DNA from: Leptodontidium sp. MPI-SDFR-AT-0119
Taxonomy: Eukaryota; Ascomycota; Leotiomycetes; Helotiales; Leptodontidiaceae
Reading direction: 5' to 3'
Length of the DNA stretch: 64,000 nt
Assembly: GCA_020726505.1 (NCBI GenBank)
Contig: JAHLEZ010000013.1
Span: 806,001 to 870,000 of the forward strand
Below, one piece after another: positions 1 through 12,163 of the stretch (positions are counted from its first letter, which is position 1; the number at the start of each line of letters is the position of its first letter). The translations under genes and the position numbers were made by a program. The notes below the pieces were generated by a model. It did not search any database. It was not told the DNA's origin and worked only from the letters and a program-made list of their open reading frames with translations.

Positions 1-48
1 CGGTGAGATCATGTACTCAAAGTGATATAGCTTGGAAAAGACTTCTAT

Positions 49-965
49 CTAGAGCTTTGCATCGCCTTTTATGACATCCCTCAGTAATCCCAAAGCTTCC
101 ACTGCGAAAGCAATCATATTCCCCTCTCGATCACCACCAAGCCCAGTCGACAGCTCACGCTTGTAAACCCCGCTCTCGGTTGCAACTGCAAGAGCTACAT
201 ATCCACTACTCATCATTAGTCTCCAAGTTCTTGATTAACAATCTGGTGGGATTGAATGAAGAAGATACACATACGGAGTTCTATTCGGGGTCGTTCCACC
301 CGTTGGTCCCGCGGTACCACTCTCACTGATGGTATACGTACTGCCCAATTTACTCCTGACGTTTGTTGCCAAGCCAGCAACAATGTCCGTTGTTGGTCCC
401 TTGTATTTGTCGGTGTCTGCTTGTGTCCAGCCAGCTGGATGATGTCAGCATGGAAATACTTGAGATTCGAGTGTTGTTGACAGGTAAGGTTGAAGGCGAG
501 CGGGGGGAGTGAAGCATACCAAATGAAATGCGGGACTCTAGTGTGTAAAGCTGAATCGTTGATTAGTATACAATTTTGTCAAAGACATCTTTCTGGGTGC
601 AAGAATTGTACCGTCAATCCTCCTTTGTAGATTCCGCTCGCTCCCGGTGTGCTGAGTATGGATGCGGATATAATTCCACCTGCTGCCTTTGAAACGTATT
701 AGCAGTTACTTTTCATTACACCATCATACTGGAACCGTGATGTTTCTTTTTGCTTGTTTGTAGCAATACTCCATTAAAGTTCTCGCTGCAGAACCAACAC
801 TTGTCCATCCTCCCATACCCAAATCTCCCCCCCCAAAAAAAGTCAGGACAGGAGGACAGGACTTACAGTTTCCGCAACACTGACTGTCTCCTTTCTCTCC
901 TTCAACAACTTCGCAACCTCACCAACAATCGCCCTAACTTTCTCTGGAGGGAATTCTTTCGCCAT
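49..965 (-). CDS. CinA C-terminal-domain protein (NMN amidase-like)
   Basis: Stand-alone CinA/PncC-type domain. In bacteria this family deamidates nicotinamide mononucleotide to nicotinate mononucleotide for NAD recycling; that activity here is inferred. I read five exons: 965-867, 686-612, 550-520, 434-275 and 205-49, giving 173 aa that stay in frame across four introns with normal GT/AG borders. Family landmarks are VAETAAGG near residues 30-37, an STPGASG-YKGG segment, an ESGTAGPTGG loop, and a C-terminal GLGGDREGNM stretch before the stop. The start at 965 is the family-like one. An upstream in-frame ATG at 1088 would add 41 residues including an arginine/serine-rich, presequence-like RVPHLRRFASFT. 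There is no attached N-terminal CinA domain, as is usual for the short form. Nearest neighbour is the DUR3 gene, transcribed away. Confidence 0.85.
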
Positions 966-2820
966 TGTGAAGCTTGCGAATCGCCTGAGGTGCGGTACTC
1001 GGTTGATGAAAACAGAGTATTTAAAGACGTTTGTTGAAGCAATTGAAGTAGATTTGAGTAGATTTTGGCAAGAGATAATTATTTCCATTTATATTAGAAG
1101 AAGGTGAGATGGAAAGGTGAGAAGTCGATGACGGTGGTGAGGCTCAAGGCGGGGTTGCTCGATTGGTAATGATTGCGGGGTTGTTTTTCGGGAGGCGGGA
1201 AAGTACAAATAAGCGAGGCGATGAGGGGATTTTGTACGTCGAGAATTGTTTGTGGATTGAGCTCTGTGTTCTGGGGAGGTTCTTCAATCGAAATGTCTGA
1301 ACCTGCATGATTTTTTTTTGGAGCCTTTTCGAAATCTAGAGGATGCAAATTTTCGAGTGTCTGTTTTGCTATCTCACGTGACCGATACTCATCAGTCAGT
1401 TTCCGTAGTTCGCTCAGTCAAGCTCTTCTGAGAGTATGACGGTGACATGGCTTCTTCTCTGGGTTGAAGCTATTGTTTCTCTGGATCTGTAATGATAGTT
1501 GTCTGAAATTCCATGTCTTGTCGGCCTGCATGCATATGATGAGGAAGCTCGGCCCTCCCGAGGTCCCGTTCCCTTTCATCAGGTTTGCTGTTCTCAAACT
1601 TTGAAGATATCAGTCAACAGCACATCCACTTCATGGCTCTCACGCATCACCACTTGCCTACCGCCTTGCTATTTTCAACAGCTCATAAGACATTCATGCG
1701 GACTGCAAAACGGACCGAGGCAACAATGGCCTGATCACAATCTTCTTGACCGTCGAGCTCGAATCGATGCTTTATCTGATGAAAACGCATATGCCATCGA
1801 GCACTCTGTCTGGACCAGTGGTTCTTGTTATGTTGAGCTCGAGATTTTTTACTCAGATCGTTTCAAGACACGAGGATGAGAGAGTTCTAAGTGGTCTCAA
1901 TCTCCATTTTGCTGTCCAGATAGTGGCTGAATGTCTTGTCTTGTGTTGAGTTCTATGGCTAATGCGATGTCTTCAAGATAAAGTTTAGTTTCTTTTGCTT
2001 ACCTACATTGAGGGGACTGCTTCATGGGGCTGAAAGCCTCTATCTTGGCATCCAGATGAGAGCGTGGGAGAGGTTGGGCGGCAATAGATAGACGTATTCC
2101 TGCACGTGAGGTGCGTTTGATGCACTTGGGCCCGCAGTCGATTGGGTCACAGCGAGGAAATCCAGATATCAGGGTCTCATCTACGCCTGCCACATATTCT
2201 ATTGAAATCTTGCACTTTGACCCCGGCAAGTTTTTGGGACAAGGCAAGGGAGTGGAATGAAGGAGTATCTGTTTCGAGTTAAATTTTCGTCCTCATTTGA
2301 CTTCCAGAGATTCTAGGCCGTGATATTTTTTACTTGGAAAGTTGGGCGACGCGCGCCGTCGGCCAGTTGGTGGTGAGAATGCGACATCGGGCTTCCCACA
2401 AAATTACTTAAGAGATCCTAGCAAATCCCGCCCTAGGGATTTGATCTTGTCTACTCCGTATGCTTGGACTTTTGGTTTAGAGTCTCCCTCAAGCAACTCA
2501 AGGCGCACTGATAAATCTCCTCCCGCTCTTCTGGCTGTTCTACTGTGTTTCTTATCCCACGCAAGCCTCACGGGGCCACCAAGAAGCCTCGCCCAGCCCA
2601 TGAATCGCTTGCATGCCACGCTGCACCACCACTTCACTTTTCTCTTCTCTCACTGTTCCATTCCCCTCGTTCAGTCTTATCGCAGTTCTGACATGTGGTC
2701 CAGGGGTCCCCGTTATCAGCACGGCATCCACGAATGAGGATCCTCGGAAGCGCGCGCGATGCAGATCTGACTTGCCGATGGTGCATGAAGCTATGCCGCC
2801 GTGGTCATAGCTCCAAGCTC
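966..2820. other. Intergenic, no supported gene
   Basis: Only short ORFs in conflicting frames are present and none shows a recognisable motif. The first ~125 bases are in frame with the CinA gene and may form its alternative N-terminus. The right part grades into the DUR3 upstream region. No repeats or RNA genes seen. Confidence 0.5.
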
Positions 2821-2831
2821 TCCCCCATGGC

Positions 2832-2932
2832 TGATAGCAGGGATCGTATAAAATAGTTATTACGAGAAGTCACCTCTCCAGTTGTTCTTATCTCTGAAAT
2901 CGATGGATCATCGCAAAGTGCAGAGATGATAG
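2832..2932. promoter_or_regulatory. GATA-factor core sites upstream of DUR3
   Basis: Three HGATAR cores lie 330-430 bases upstream of the DUR3 start: TGATAG at 2832-2837, AGATAA on the minus strand at 2888-2893, and TGATAG at 2927-2932. In fungi, nitrogen-source transporters including urea permeases are commonly activated by AreA/NIT2-type GATA factors. The motif is short, so clustering is the only support. Confidence 0.35.
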
Positions 2933-3149
2933 AAACAGACGGCTCTGATATGCTACCACATCTCAAGCCTTGCATGGAGCCCTCCTCCCCAGGCTGCATC
3001 GGTGTTAGTATGAGATCTGGACCCATGAACCAACCTCCACATCGGCTACATGAATTTCCTTCTTACTTTTCTTCTCCGGTTTCTTCATTTTGTGTGGAAG
3101 GGTACCTTTTCCTCTGCCGCTTGGGCCAGGTCAGACAATCAGTGTTGGA

Positions 3150-3159
3150 CATATATATC
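3150..3159 (+). promoter_or_regulatory. TATA-like element of DUR3
   Basis: CATATATATC about 100 bases upstream of the DUR3 ATG, in a suitable place for a core promoter. Judged by position and composition only. Confidence 0.4.
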
Positions 3160-3259
3160 AGCTCGTCCCCCCGTGTCACCGTCCCACAGCCTACAATTTG
3201 CGTCTCTGGAAGCTGCGAAACACTACAACTTAGCAGAAGTCACCTCGATACCAGCCAAG

Positions 3260-5672
3260 ATGGCAATTGCTCCTCCTCTCAATGTGGGTTGGGGATATGG
3301 AATCGTTCTGGGCCTGGGTGCCGTTTTTGCGTTTGGAATGGTAAGCCACTTCTCCTCACTCGAACACTCTCCCATGTGGCATGACTGATAGGACCCCAGA
3401 TTCTGGTTACATGGGTTCTCAAACGCTACAACCATGAACTCCAGACCTCCGAAATGTTCAGCACAGCTGGAAGGACTGTAAAGTCTGGTCTTGTTGCGTC
3501 TGCGGTGGTGTCTTCGTGGACCTGGGCAGCTACCCTCCTTCAATCATCCGGTATTGCCTACAGATATGGTGTATCTGGACCATTCTGGTATGCCAGTGGT
3601 GCTACTGTACAGATCTTGTTGTTTGCGACAATTGCCATTGAGTTGAAGAGAAGAGCACCCAACGCTCATGTAAGTTTGGCATTACAGTACTTTGAGTGAT
3701 GGGCTAATCCATGGGAGACCTTCCTCGAAGTCATCAGAGCTAGATATGGGACCCCCGCTCACGTCGTCTTTATCCTCTTCGGCTTGGCAACCAATATTTT
3801 GGTCACAGCTATGTTGTTGACTGGAGGTTCTGCAGTTGTTTCATCCTTGACCGGCATGCCAACTGCAGCAGCTTGCTTCCTCTTGCCTTTGGGAGTCGTT
3901 ATGTATACTATGTTTGGAGGAATCAAGGCCACTTTCTTGACGGATTGGTAAGTTAATACCACCATTGTGATTTCTGCATTCGCGACCATCCACACCACTC
4001 CTTCAAAGCGCAGCCTCCTCACTAGTCAACACTGGTTGAGAAACATTTAAATCTATCCAAATCTCATGCTAACATTTTCCACTTAGGGTCCACACGTTCA
4101 TCCTCCTCATCATTATCCTCATTTTTGCCTTCACAACATATGCCACAAGCGACACTTTGGGGTCACCCAAAGCCGTTTTCGACCTTCTTGTCGAAGCTTC
4201 TGCTAGACACCCAGTCAAGGGCAACGCTGGAGGTAGTTACTTGACGATGCAATCGACCGAGGGCGCTATTTTCTTCGTTATCAACATTGTTGGTAACTTC
4301 GGAACGTAAGTAATGAGTCCACAGAAGCCGCTTACTGTTTTTCTGACTTATACTAGGGTGTTCTTGGACAACGGATACTACAACAAAGCTATCGCTGCGT
4401 CCCCAGTTCATGCACTTCCTGGCTACATCATGGGAGGAATCTCGTGGTTTGCCATTCCTTGGCTTTGCGCCACAACTATGGGTCTAGCAGGTCTCGCTCT
4501 TGAGAGCAACCCAGCTTTCCCAACATACCCCGATCGCATGCCAGATGCGGACGTGTCTGCTGGTCTTGTACTGCCATATGCTGCTGTCGCTTTGCTTGGC
4601 CCAGGCGGTGCTGTATGCACACTTTTGATCGTCTTCATGGCTGTCACATCTGCTTCATCTGCCGAGCTGATTGCAGTCTCCTCCATCTTCACCTACGATA
4701 TTTACCAGACCTACTTCAACCCAGGTGCTAGTGGAAAGAGACTCATCTACATGTCCCACGCTATGGTCGTAGGATTTGGTCTCGCGATGGCATCGCTCTC
4801 TGTTGGATGTAAACACCCTTTTGCCTCTTGAAGAAGTCACTCGCTAACTCGACTTAGTGCACTACGCTGGAATCTCAATGGGATACCTCTACGTCTTGAT
4901 GGGTGTTATAATCTCATCTGCCGTGATCCCTGCCACTCTTACCCTCATGTGGGCTGGTCACAACAAGTGGGCTGCTACATTGACCCCTCCTTGCGGTTTC
5001 GCCTGTGCCATCATCGCCTGGCTCGTGACAGCCTCCCAGACCTGCGGAAAGCTCGATGTCGACTGCACTGGTTCCAACAACCCCATGTTAGCAGGCAACG
5101 TCATGGCTCTCCTCTCGCCCCTCATCTTCACCCCAATCTTCACTCTGATCTTCGGTGTCGACAAGTACGACTGGCAATCCATGGCCGCCATCCGCAAAGG
5201 CGACGACCACGATCTCGCCGAAGAAGCAGACATGGACCTCGAGATGGTCCCCGGCGAGAACAACACCACGGAAGAAGACATGGCCATCGAACAAGCCAAG
5301 CTCCTCCGCGCATCCAAGATCGCCAAGGCAATGACCGTCATCCTCACCCTCGCGCTCCTCGTGCTCTGGCCCATGCCACTCTACGGCACAGGCTACATCT
5401 TCAGCGAGAAGTTCTTCGCAGGCTGGGTCATCGTCGGCATCATCTGGCTCATTGGCTCACTCATGTGCGTCGGTGTTTTCCCAGTCTGGGAAGGCCGTAA
5501 GGAGTTGCTGTTTACTTTCAAAGCCATCTATCTTGATATCACGGGCAAGCAACATCCTTCCAAGCACCATCGTCCCGAGACTACTTATGTCGAAGGCAAG
5601 GAGGCTGGAACTGATACTCCGCCTGCTGTGAATGAGAAGTCTGCTGGCATCATTGAGGATAAGGCTGCGTAG
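3260..5672 (+). CDS. dur3: Urea/polyamine active transporter DUR3 (SSS family)
   Basis: High-affinity urea:proton symporter of the solute:sodium symporter superfamily, expected in the plasma membrane. Six exons: 3260-3340, 3400-3669, 3718-3947, 4087-4305, 4357-4808 and 4858-5672. They give 688 aa, a normal length for the family. Diagnostic segments are the N-terminal [12 protein letters not shown] helix, [14 protein letters not shown], the [11 protein letters not shown] segment opening exon 3, TDWVHT at the exon 3/4 junction, and [16 protein letters not shown] with the following helices in exon 5. The hydrophilic loop around residues 520-570 is acidic and the C-terminal tail is charged. The start is chosen because it directly precedes the conserved first helix and has a good AAGATGG context. 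GATA cores upstream suggest nitrogen regulation. I see no defects. Confidence 0.95.
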
Positions 5673-7394
5673 ACTTTAGTTAAGGTCTAGGTAACTAAAT
5701 GACTTCTTGGTCGCTGGTGTGGAAATGACGTTGGATTTGCTCTGTCTGTTTTGAATTTTGTGTTAGATTTGCGAGGATGATACCACTGTCTTTTGGATGA
5801 ATTGATGCAGGTTTATACTATATACACGATTGTCATGAGTTTTTAAATTGAAGATTCATTCGACAGAACTTGTCATATGTCTCTCGTCAACCATTAAGCG
5901 ACCCTCTTAATTCAGATGAACAGCTAATTGCATTTTAAAATCCTGGAGATGTTGATATTTAGATCCCAAGATCTGCTTGGGGAGAAATAGATGACAGCCT
6001 ATAATGTACCCTACCTCGAGCGAATACAGGGATGCTCATGTAATCTTTCAGCATTGTGAAGTGAAGCCCAGTAAAAGAATCACAACACCATCAGTTGACA
6101 ATTATCGATCTCCACTTCCCTACCTCTGTTAGTCTCCATAATTGGGGTCTTTGAATATCTAGAATGTCCGGTCATGCAAAATAAACCCCTGCACCAAATC
6201 GTAAGATCTTACACTAATTCTCACTCCCTCGCTAAAAATTCAAAGTAGTAAACAAGCTTAGTTTTGGTATGTATCAAGCCGAACATTTTAAATATGCCGA
6301 CTATCAGCGGAGAGGGAGTGAGAACCGACTGTTTGGTATCTTGGGAATTTACTTTGAATGACATCGGGTTGTTTCCAGTTCAAAGGTCGAAGTCATGTCA
6401 GTGAGTAGGTTCAAGCTTTCTTGAAAGCCTCGCAGCTTAGGCCACTCGTTCGTCCACCCGTTCGAAAGCTTACATGCTTCTGCTTAATTTACCTACCTGC
6501 CTACCTAACAAGCCCCAGCAAGCTTCTTGTAGCCAACGAATGCAAGCCTGTGTTGTTGATGTTAGGCATGCTCATCACAGAGGTGACGTGGTCAAGAAGG
6601 CGGTGATATAAGTTGGATTTAATCCAAGCACTGGGGTTGATGAGTGATATAGATTCTGTCCAGTGTCTACAAGGCCGTACAGGACCTTTGGCAGCGGGAA
6701 CACTAGATCTTGGAAATTTTACAGGTTCTAACCAAGTCAGATCTGAAATGAAGGCTGTTTACGGGGGTCTCTTTAACGCGAATTCTAGAAGAAAATCGTA
6801 AGCAGGGAAATGATTGAGCAATCCAAGAAGGATTTTATCCGAGGCCATGACATAGCAAGAAAACAATAAAATACAAATCAAGACCTTCTTTACAGGAGTG
6901 TTGCCATTGCAGATTGGAAATAAGGGATGAATTGTCTTTGAAGTAGTGAGGAAGAACACATTAGTGGCGCACGCTCTGCAAATGAAAAATGAGAAGATAC
7001 TCGCATCAATAAATCGGAATGTTTTTATTTGTCTGCTCTGTGGGTCGAGGATCCAGATGATGAGTGCTGCTCAGGTGCTGAGACTGATGATTTTACTGTA
7101 CATGTATTCATACATCAATGTGAGCAAGCACAGGACCCTAACCTTAGAAAAAAAAATATCAGACATCTTGCACGGCCGTACCTAGGGTCTCATTTCCGAA
7201 GGGAATGTAAATTGGTGCTCCCTGGTATGAGTGCCCTGATGGATTAGATAGCTCAAAATTAACTAAGCCTTTCCAGGTCTAGCGGGCTGGAGGTACAAAC
7301 GTCATTTATCCCGCCATCTCTGGAGCTCATCGAAGGAAGGCCCGGCTTCAATTCCTTCCATTGACCTCTCAATCCTCGAGATATCTATTCCATC
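5673..7394. other. Intergenic, DUR3 3' side and MCR1 upstream side
   Basis: No convincing gene; ORFs of 60-80 codons here look random. Contains a pair of crossed inverted repeats at 6218-6358 (listed separately) and AT-rich sequence near 6760-7170. Confidence 0.5.
6218..6358. repeat. Crossed inverted repeat pairs
   Basis: The 13-base arm at 6218-6230 recurs inverted at 6312-6324. The 14-base arm at 6239-6252 recurs inverted at 6348-6358 with a 3-base gap. The arm order is L1-L2-R1-R2, so this is not a simple hairpin. It may be a remnant of an inverted local duplication. Confidence 0.4.
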
Positions 7395-8577
7395 ATGTTT
7401 GCAAGACATGCCTTACGAGCTGCTCAGCCGTTGAGAACAGTAAGTGCCCATTTCGAAGCTGTGTCAATTGTGCTGCTTTGAAATCCGAACAGCCCGCCAA
7501 GAGTCCGGAATTGGAGCTAACATTTCCACCAGCAAACCCGTCGATATGCCACCGAGCCATCCAGCGGAGGGTCGAACACAGCCATCTACGGCGGAGTTGC
7601 AGCTGTGCTCGCAGGCGCTGGATACTACTTCTACAGCCAGGGTGACAATGCTGCAAAAGTGAAGGGTGCTGCGAAGGATGCCGAGGCCAAGGCGAAGGAT
7701 GCTGTTGGAGCTGCAAAGTCGAAGGTTGAGGGAGCTTCAGCAAAGCCTGCCTTCACAGGAGGTGACCAGGGCTTCATCAGCTTGAAGCTGGACAGTGTCG
7801 AGAACATCAACCACAATACCAAGAAGTTCCGATTCGAGTTGCCAGAGGGTGATCAAGTCAGCGGTCTTCATGTTGCATCAGCCCTTCTCACGAAGTTCAA
7901 GGGCCCAGGGATGGAGAAGCCTGCGATCAGACCGTATACTCCAGTCAACGATGAGGGTATGTTCTTCCATTTACTCATGATATGTCCACTGCTAAATTTT
8001 TGCAGGCGATAAAGGATATCTTGACCTGCTAGTGAAGAAATACCCTAACGGAGTCATGTCAACACACATGCACGACATGGTACCAGGCCAGAGCCTCGAC
8101 TTCAAGGGGCCAATTCCAAAATACCAATGGTCTGCGAACAAGCACACTCACATTGCATTGATTGCTGGAGGCACAGGTATTACTCCGATGTACCAGGTTG
8201 CGCGTGCGATCTTCAACAACCCAGAGGACAAGACCAAGGTTACCATGGTTTTCGCCAACGTCACTGAGGAGGATATTTTGCTTAAGAAGGAGCTTTACGA
8301 GCTTGAGAACAAATACCCACAACGATTCCGAGCTTTCTACGTCCTGGACAAGCCTCCTGCGAAGTGGAGCGGCAACAGCGGATATATCACCAAAGAGCTG
8401 TTGAAGACTGTCCTTCCAGAGCCAAAGGAGGAGAACATCAAGATATTCGTCTGCGGCCCACCCCCCCTCTACAAAGCTATCTCTGGTGTCAAGAAATCTC
8501 CTTCCGACCAAGGAGAGCTTGATGGATCATACCTCGAGCAACTGGGATACAAAAAGGACCAAGTCTACAAGTTTTAG
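7395..8577 (+). CDS. mcr1: NADH-cytochrome b5 reductase, mitochondrial type
   Basis: FAD-containing reductase passing electrons from NADH to cytochrome b5 and other acceptors. Mcr1 proteins sit at the outer membrane and in the intermembrane space. Three exons: 7395-7439, 7533-7956 and 8006-8577, giving 346 aa. The short first exon encodes an arginine-bearing presequence-like start. It is followed by one hydrophobic anchor (about residues 35-50) and an alanine/lysine-rich linker. The FAD motif RPYTPVND lies near residues 148-155, the NADH motif GGTGIT at 211-216 and CGPPP at 306-310. The exon 2 acceptor at 7533 is preferred because only it joins in frame to QTRRYATEP. No damage seen. A presequence plus anchor is what separates this form from the microsomal reductase. 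Confidence 0.95.
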
Positions 8578-9014
8578 ACGGACGGGCTGGAAATGCTACG
8601 ACCTGTAACAGTATATAGACCATGAGAAATAGACAATGGATTTAGCAATCTGCCATGATGATTGTCAGTTGATTCAACCGGGGCATCATCCAACATTTGG
8701 CTCGCAAGCTTAACTAATAGTTACAATTACCAGCTGCCGTTCTTACCGAGTCATTTCCACCAAAACATTAAAACCCGGCACTAATCCAGGGCAGGTAAAG
8801 CATCGTACCGCAAATCATTATGTCAACAAAACTTTTCAGTCGACCTTGCAAGAAAGGCATTTGTGATGAACTCTCAATGATGATGACCGATGTCGCTGTA
8901 GCTATCTGTTCATGGAGCTAAAGTTGGTAAGTATACCTCTGGCTTTTCTTCCTCAAATTGGATAAATCTCTTTTGTTTTGGGATTTCCTGAGATTGTTGT
9001 TCCCGTTGGAAGAA
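8578..9014. other. Intergenic, 3' of MCR1
   Basis: Presumed 3' UTR of MCR1 and upstream remains of the adjacent transporter pseudogene. No further feature seen. Confidence 0.5.
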
Positions 9015-11058
9015 ATGCAGTCATTTCTTGCACACAAACGCTTTGAGAAGCACGCACTAGATCAGTATGAGAGAGATAGAAAGCGTACAGAGCAATTGGA
9101 TCGTGGGAATACCGAGAACAAGAACGATGGAGATGCAGATAATATAAAGACCGCCCACCGCCCCTCTTCATTAGACGAAAATTCCTTAAATGCAGAAATT
9201 CCATCAAATCCTCACAGCCCAGACTCCCGTGACCCGAAGAAGAGAGAGCAGCCTGGAAGAGAAGAGCAGAATGGGGACCCATCTTCCCCGCGGGAGCAAG
9301 ATGGCATACAAAGAAATAACACGCTTTCGACAATCCGAACGAACGAAAGTTTTGGAACTCTGACAGCAATGATGGAATGTGATCGCCTCCGATGATTACG
9401 CTTGCCGCCTCGAAGTTTTCTTTTTCCTCCTCCTTACCACCAGAGATTATTTTCGAATGGGCCAAGCAATGACGGGGATTGAAGCCGCGGGTTATCTGGA
9501 CAACTCACCGAACGCCGCTCTAGAGCAGTATCCTGGACAAACACCAACGGCTCCAAAGAACAAGCGGCAAGAGAGAAAGTCTTCGTAGTGGGCTACGAGT
9601 CTGAGAAGGATAATATGAATCCGCACAACTGGTCGTTGACTACTCGAGTAGGCGCCACAATCCTCATCGCATCCATAGGGCTCATCGTCGGATTTGCCTC
9701 CTCCGTCGACTCAGCCGCCATCACACAAGCAGTCGAAGAGTTCGGAGCCAGTGAAGGAGCAGAATCGCTAGCTACAGGACTCTTGCTCGTTGGTTTCGTC
9801 GCAGGAGCTCTCTTCGCTGGACCGTTTTCCGACCGTAGGACGGTATCCCGTCCACATCGTCACAATGGTCATCTACATGACCTGGATTCTGCCATCAACA
9901 TTATCCCCCAACCTAGGTGCGCAGCTCATCTTCTACTGCCTAGTCGGTTTCTTCGGCAGCACACCCCTAACCTGCGTAGGGGGTTCCATCTCCGACCTTT
10001 GGGACCCATGGAACGCTTTTACGCATTCCCTGTTCGCAAACGACGCATTCATGGGTCCCATTTTCGGTCCCGTGGTAGGTGGATTCATCGGCCAGAGCAA
10101 CCTCGTCTCGTGGCGGTGGTGCGAATAGATCACGCTCATCATCTCGGGCCTCATCTTCGTTCTCGTCATTCTCTTCCAACCTGAAACATTCTGCTCCCAT
10201 TCTCTTGAAGTGGACAGTGGCGCACCTCCGCAAGATCACGGGCGATGAGCGCTATGCGGCTGAAGTTGAGAGCAGGGGCTGACTCGTTCTGGAAACGGCT
10301 CACCCATGCGCTGTACAGACCGTTCTTGCTCACTGTGCGGGAACTGATTGTGATATTGTTCTCGCTATATTTTGCGGTCGATATATCATCCTGTTCACGT
10401 TCTTGGGTGGACATACTTATATCTTCGGGGATACGTATAGCTTCAGCGAAGGTTTCACTTGTCTGGCTTTTCTGGGTATAGCTGTTGGATTGTGTTTTGC
10501 ATCTCTTCTGGTTCCTCTCATCCAAAAATGGGCGAAACGAGATCTCGCTGCTGCTCAAGCTTCACATAGCCCTAACGCTCGTCTGCCCCTGAGAAGCGAC
10601 TCTGGTTCGCTATGTCTGGGGCGCCAACTGTTCCGATCAGCTTACTCTGGATGGGTTGGACGAACTACTCCAGCATATCGTGCTGGAGTGGCTTGTTATC
10701 AAGTATGTTGTTCGGGAACGGAATTCTGTGTATTTTCATCAGCAGTTATCAGTATATCATTGATAGTTACGAGATATACGCTGCCAGCGTATTGGCGAGT
10801 TTGACGTTGATACGATACGTGGCTGCGGGTGGCATGACAGTCGTGGGCATTCCGTGGGTGTTTACTTTGATGTTGAGCAAGCTGGATGTGGAAGTTGACC
10901 TAGACTGCAGATTTTGCAAGAATGTGGAAGTCCATTGGACATTTACCATCTTGGCTTGAATATCGGCACTCATGGTGCCCGTGCCTTACATCGTCTATTA
11001 TTACGGTCCGAGGATTAGGGGTTGGTCGAAATATGCGCCGAGCCAGAACGATGAATGA
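9015..11058 (+). pseudogene. Decayed DHA1-type MFS drug/polyamine transporter
   Basis: The translation changes frame repeatedly yet keeps the order of a full fungal MFS transporter of the polyamine/multidrug (DHA1) class. Pieces in order: a hydrophilic N-terminal tail (RFEKHALDQYERDRKRT) from 9015; an MNPHNWS entry motif near 9615; FSDR then GRYPVHIV near 9825-9855; the GFFGSTPL-GGSISDLW helix pair near 9945-10000; GPIFGPVVGGFIG near 10055; ITLIISGL after an in-frame TAG at 10126-10128; HLRKITGDERY near 10225; a GGHTYIFGDTYSFSEG loop near 10410; and a last helix ending at a stop at 11056-11058. At least six frameshifts plus the nonsense codon are needed, which cannot be explained by introns. 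Sequencing error is less likely because neighbouring genes read cleanly. Confidence 0.85.
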
Positions 11059-11587
11059 GTGATGAGGGAGTATGGGTAAAGAGTTGAGATCACAATCTCC
11101 TTAGGTGTGGGTGTGAGGCTTAAAGGATGGCGTGGGAAACTCTTCTCATCAATTTCATGTCACATTTTCAGATTTACCACCTACCTCTCACCACAATCCT
11201 GGGCTGTTGCGCATGGATAGCACGGGGCACACGTCCAAAGTCACCATCATGCAAAATGAACGAAGTCTTGTCAATGGCACGCCTTTGGGCAAAACCTAGA
11301 AACACTAACGCCAGGAACACCGAGGGTATCATCCATCCACGGCAAGTTCCAAATCCCCAGAGCATCCTCACCCCCAGTCCATTGACTCAAATGCAATTAA
11401 CGCCCACCCAAACCCATATCCGCAATACAATCGAAATCCCCCACGCCCATTGAAGAAAGTATCCATCCAACCTGATAAAAATTTCCATCCGCCAGTGAGC
11501 CGTGAGTGAGATTGCTGACGGTAAGTTAGCACATGCAACAACACCTGAGGGGGGGAAGGTGGTTGGTGACCTACCTTGAAAGCCTGC
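11059..11587. other. Intergenic, hydrophobic minus-strand ORF fragments
   Basis: The minus strand contains hydrophobic stretches (around 11380-11470 and 11300-11370), but these lie in different frames with stops between. They could be membrane-protein remnants; I do not call a gene. Confidence 0.35.
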
Positions 11588-12163
11588 TTAACATCCATAT
11601 CGGTCTGCGTCAAGGTTTGCCTTCATGATGGTAAAGCTCTCCTCATCCTGGATAGATTGGTTGTGACCGTTGGTATGCTTCGCGATAAGCCGTCGCTGCT
11701 TCTCGGCCATGAGTTCAGCATGGATGCTTGCCTTTTCCGCCTTCAATTCCTTGTGACGAATGGTGTCCATTTTCTTGAAGTCGGACTTGAATTCTTGATT
11801 CAAAGCCTTGGTGTCAGCCTTGCCCTTTTTGTAGAATGCTTGGATGGCAGAGAAGGCGGCATGGTCGACATCGGCGCGGAGCTTGTCAAGAACGTGGTGC
11901 ATGTTAAGCATTGCCGGGTCGTCGCAAAGTTCGAGAGGCCATGCAGCCAAGTATCCGCGGAACCAGTGAAGAAGCTTGGTCTTGTGATTCTGGGCTAACA
12001 TGAGAACAAGCTCAGGGTAGTACTTGGTCTCGATGGAGGTGGTGCGGTCGCCAATGGCTTCTATTTCTTCGACAAGCTCATCGGTGGTCATATCAGCCCA
12101 AGCGGTGTGGCGTGGCAGGGGGCCAATCCCGCCGATTGAGGGAAGTGGTTGGATGACTGGCAT
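11588..12163 (-). CDS. Small protein A with N-terminal PxPxxTxWA motif
   Basis: No recognised family. Intron-free reading of 191 aa with good coding character. Near residues 15-23 it carries P-L-P-R-H-T-A-W-A, then a helix with TTDELVEEIEAIG, a loop, further predicted helices, and a lysine/glutamate-rich coiled-coil-like region (about residues 115-165). The ATG at 12163 follows an apparent 5' UTR intron ending TTCAG six bases upstream. The motif and the following ELxxxxxAxG pattern recur in protein B (22589-23130); the first nine residues of the motif also recur in protein C (19514-20170). This suggests a local paralogous family, perhaps with a SAP/HeH-like N-terminal fold. That fold is an inference from pattern, not a profile hit. 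The open frame continues upstream of 12163 without another ATG. Confidence 0.6.
   Translation of the reverse strand: MPVIQPLPSIGGIGPLPRHTAWADMTTDELVEEIEAIGDRTTSIETKYYPELVLMLAQNHKTKLLHWFRGYLAAWPLELCDDPAMLNMHHVLDKLRADVDHAAFSAIQAFYKKGKADTKALNQEFKSDFKKMDTIRHKELKAEKASIHAELMAEKQRRLIAKHTNGHNQSIQDEESFTIMKANLDADRYGC

Noticed and set aside
8953..9465. 170-codon minus-strand ORF
   Set aside because: The opposite strand here carries the recognisable N-terminal tail of the MFS pseudogene, so the minus ORF is a shadow.
11174..11613. Hydrophobic minus-strand fragments suggesting a small membrane protein
   Set aside because: Hydrophobic pieces are in different frames with stops between and no convincing intron; too weak to call.
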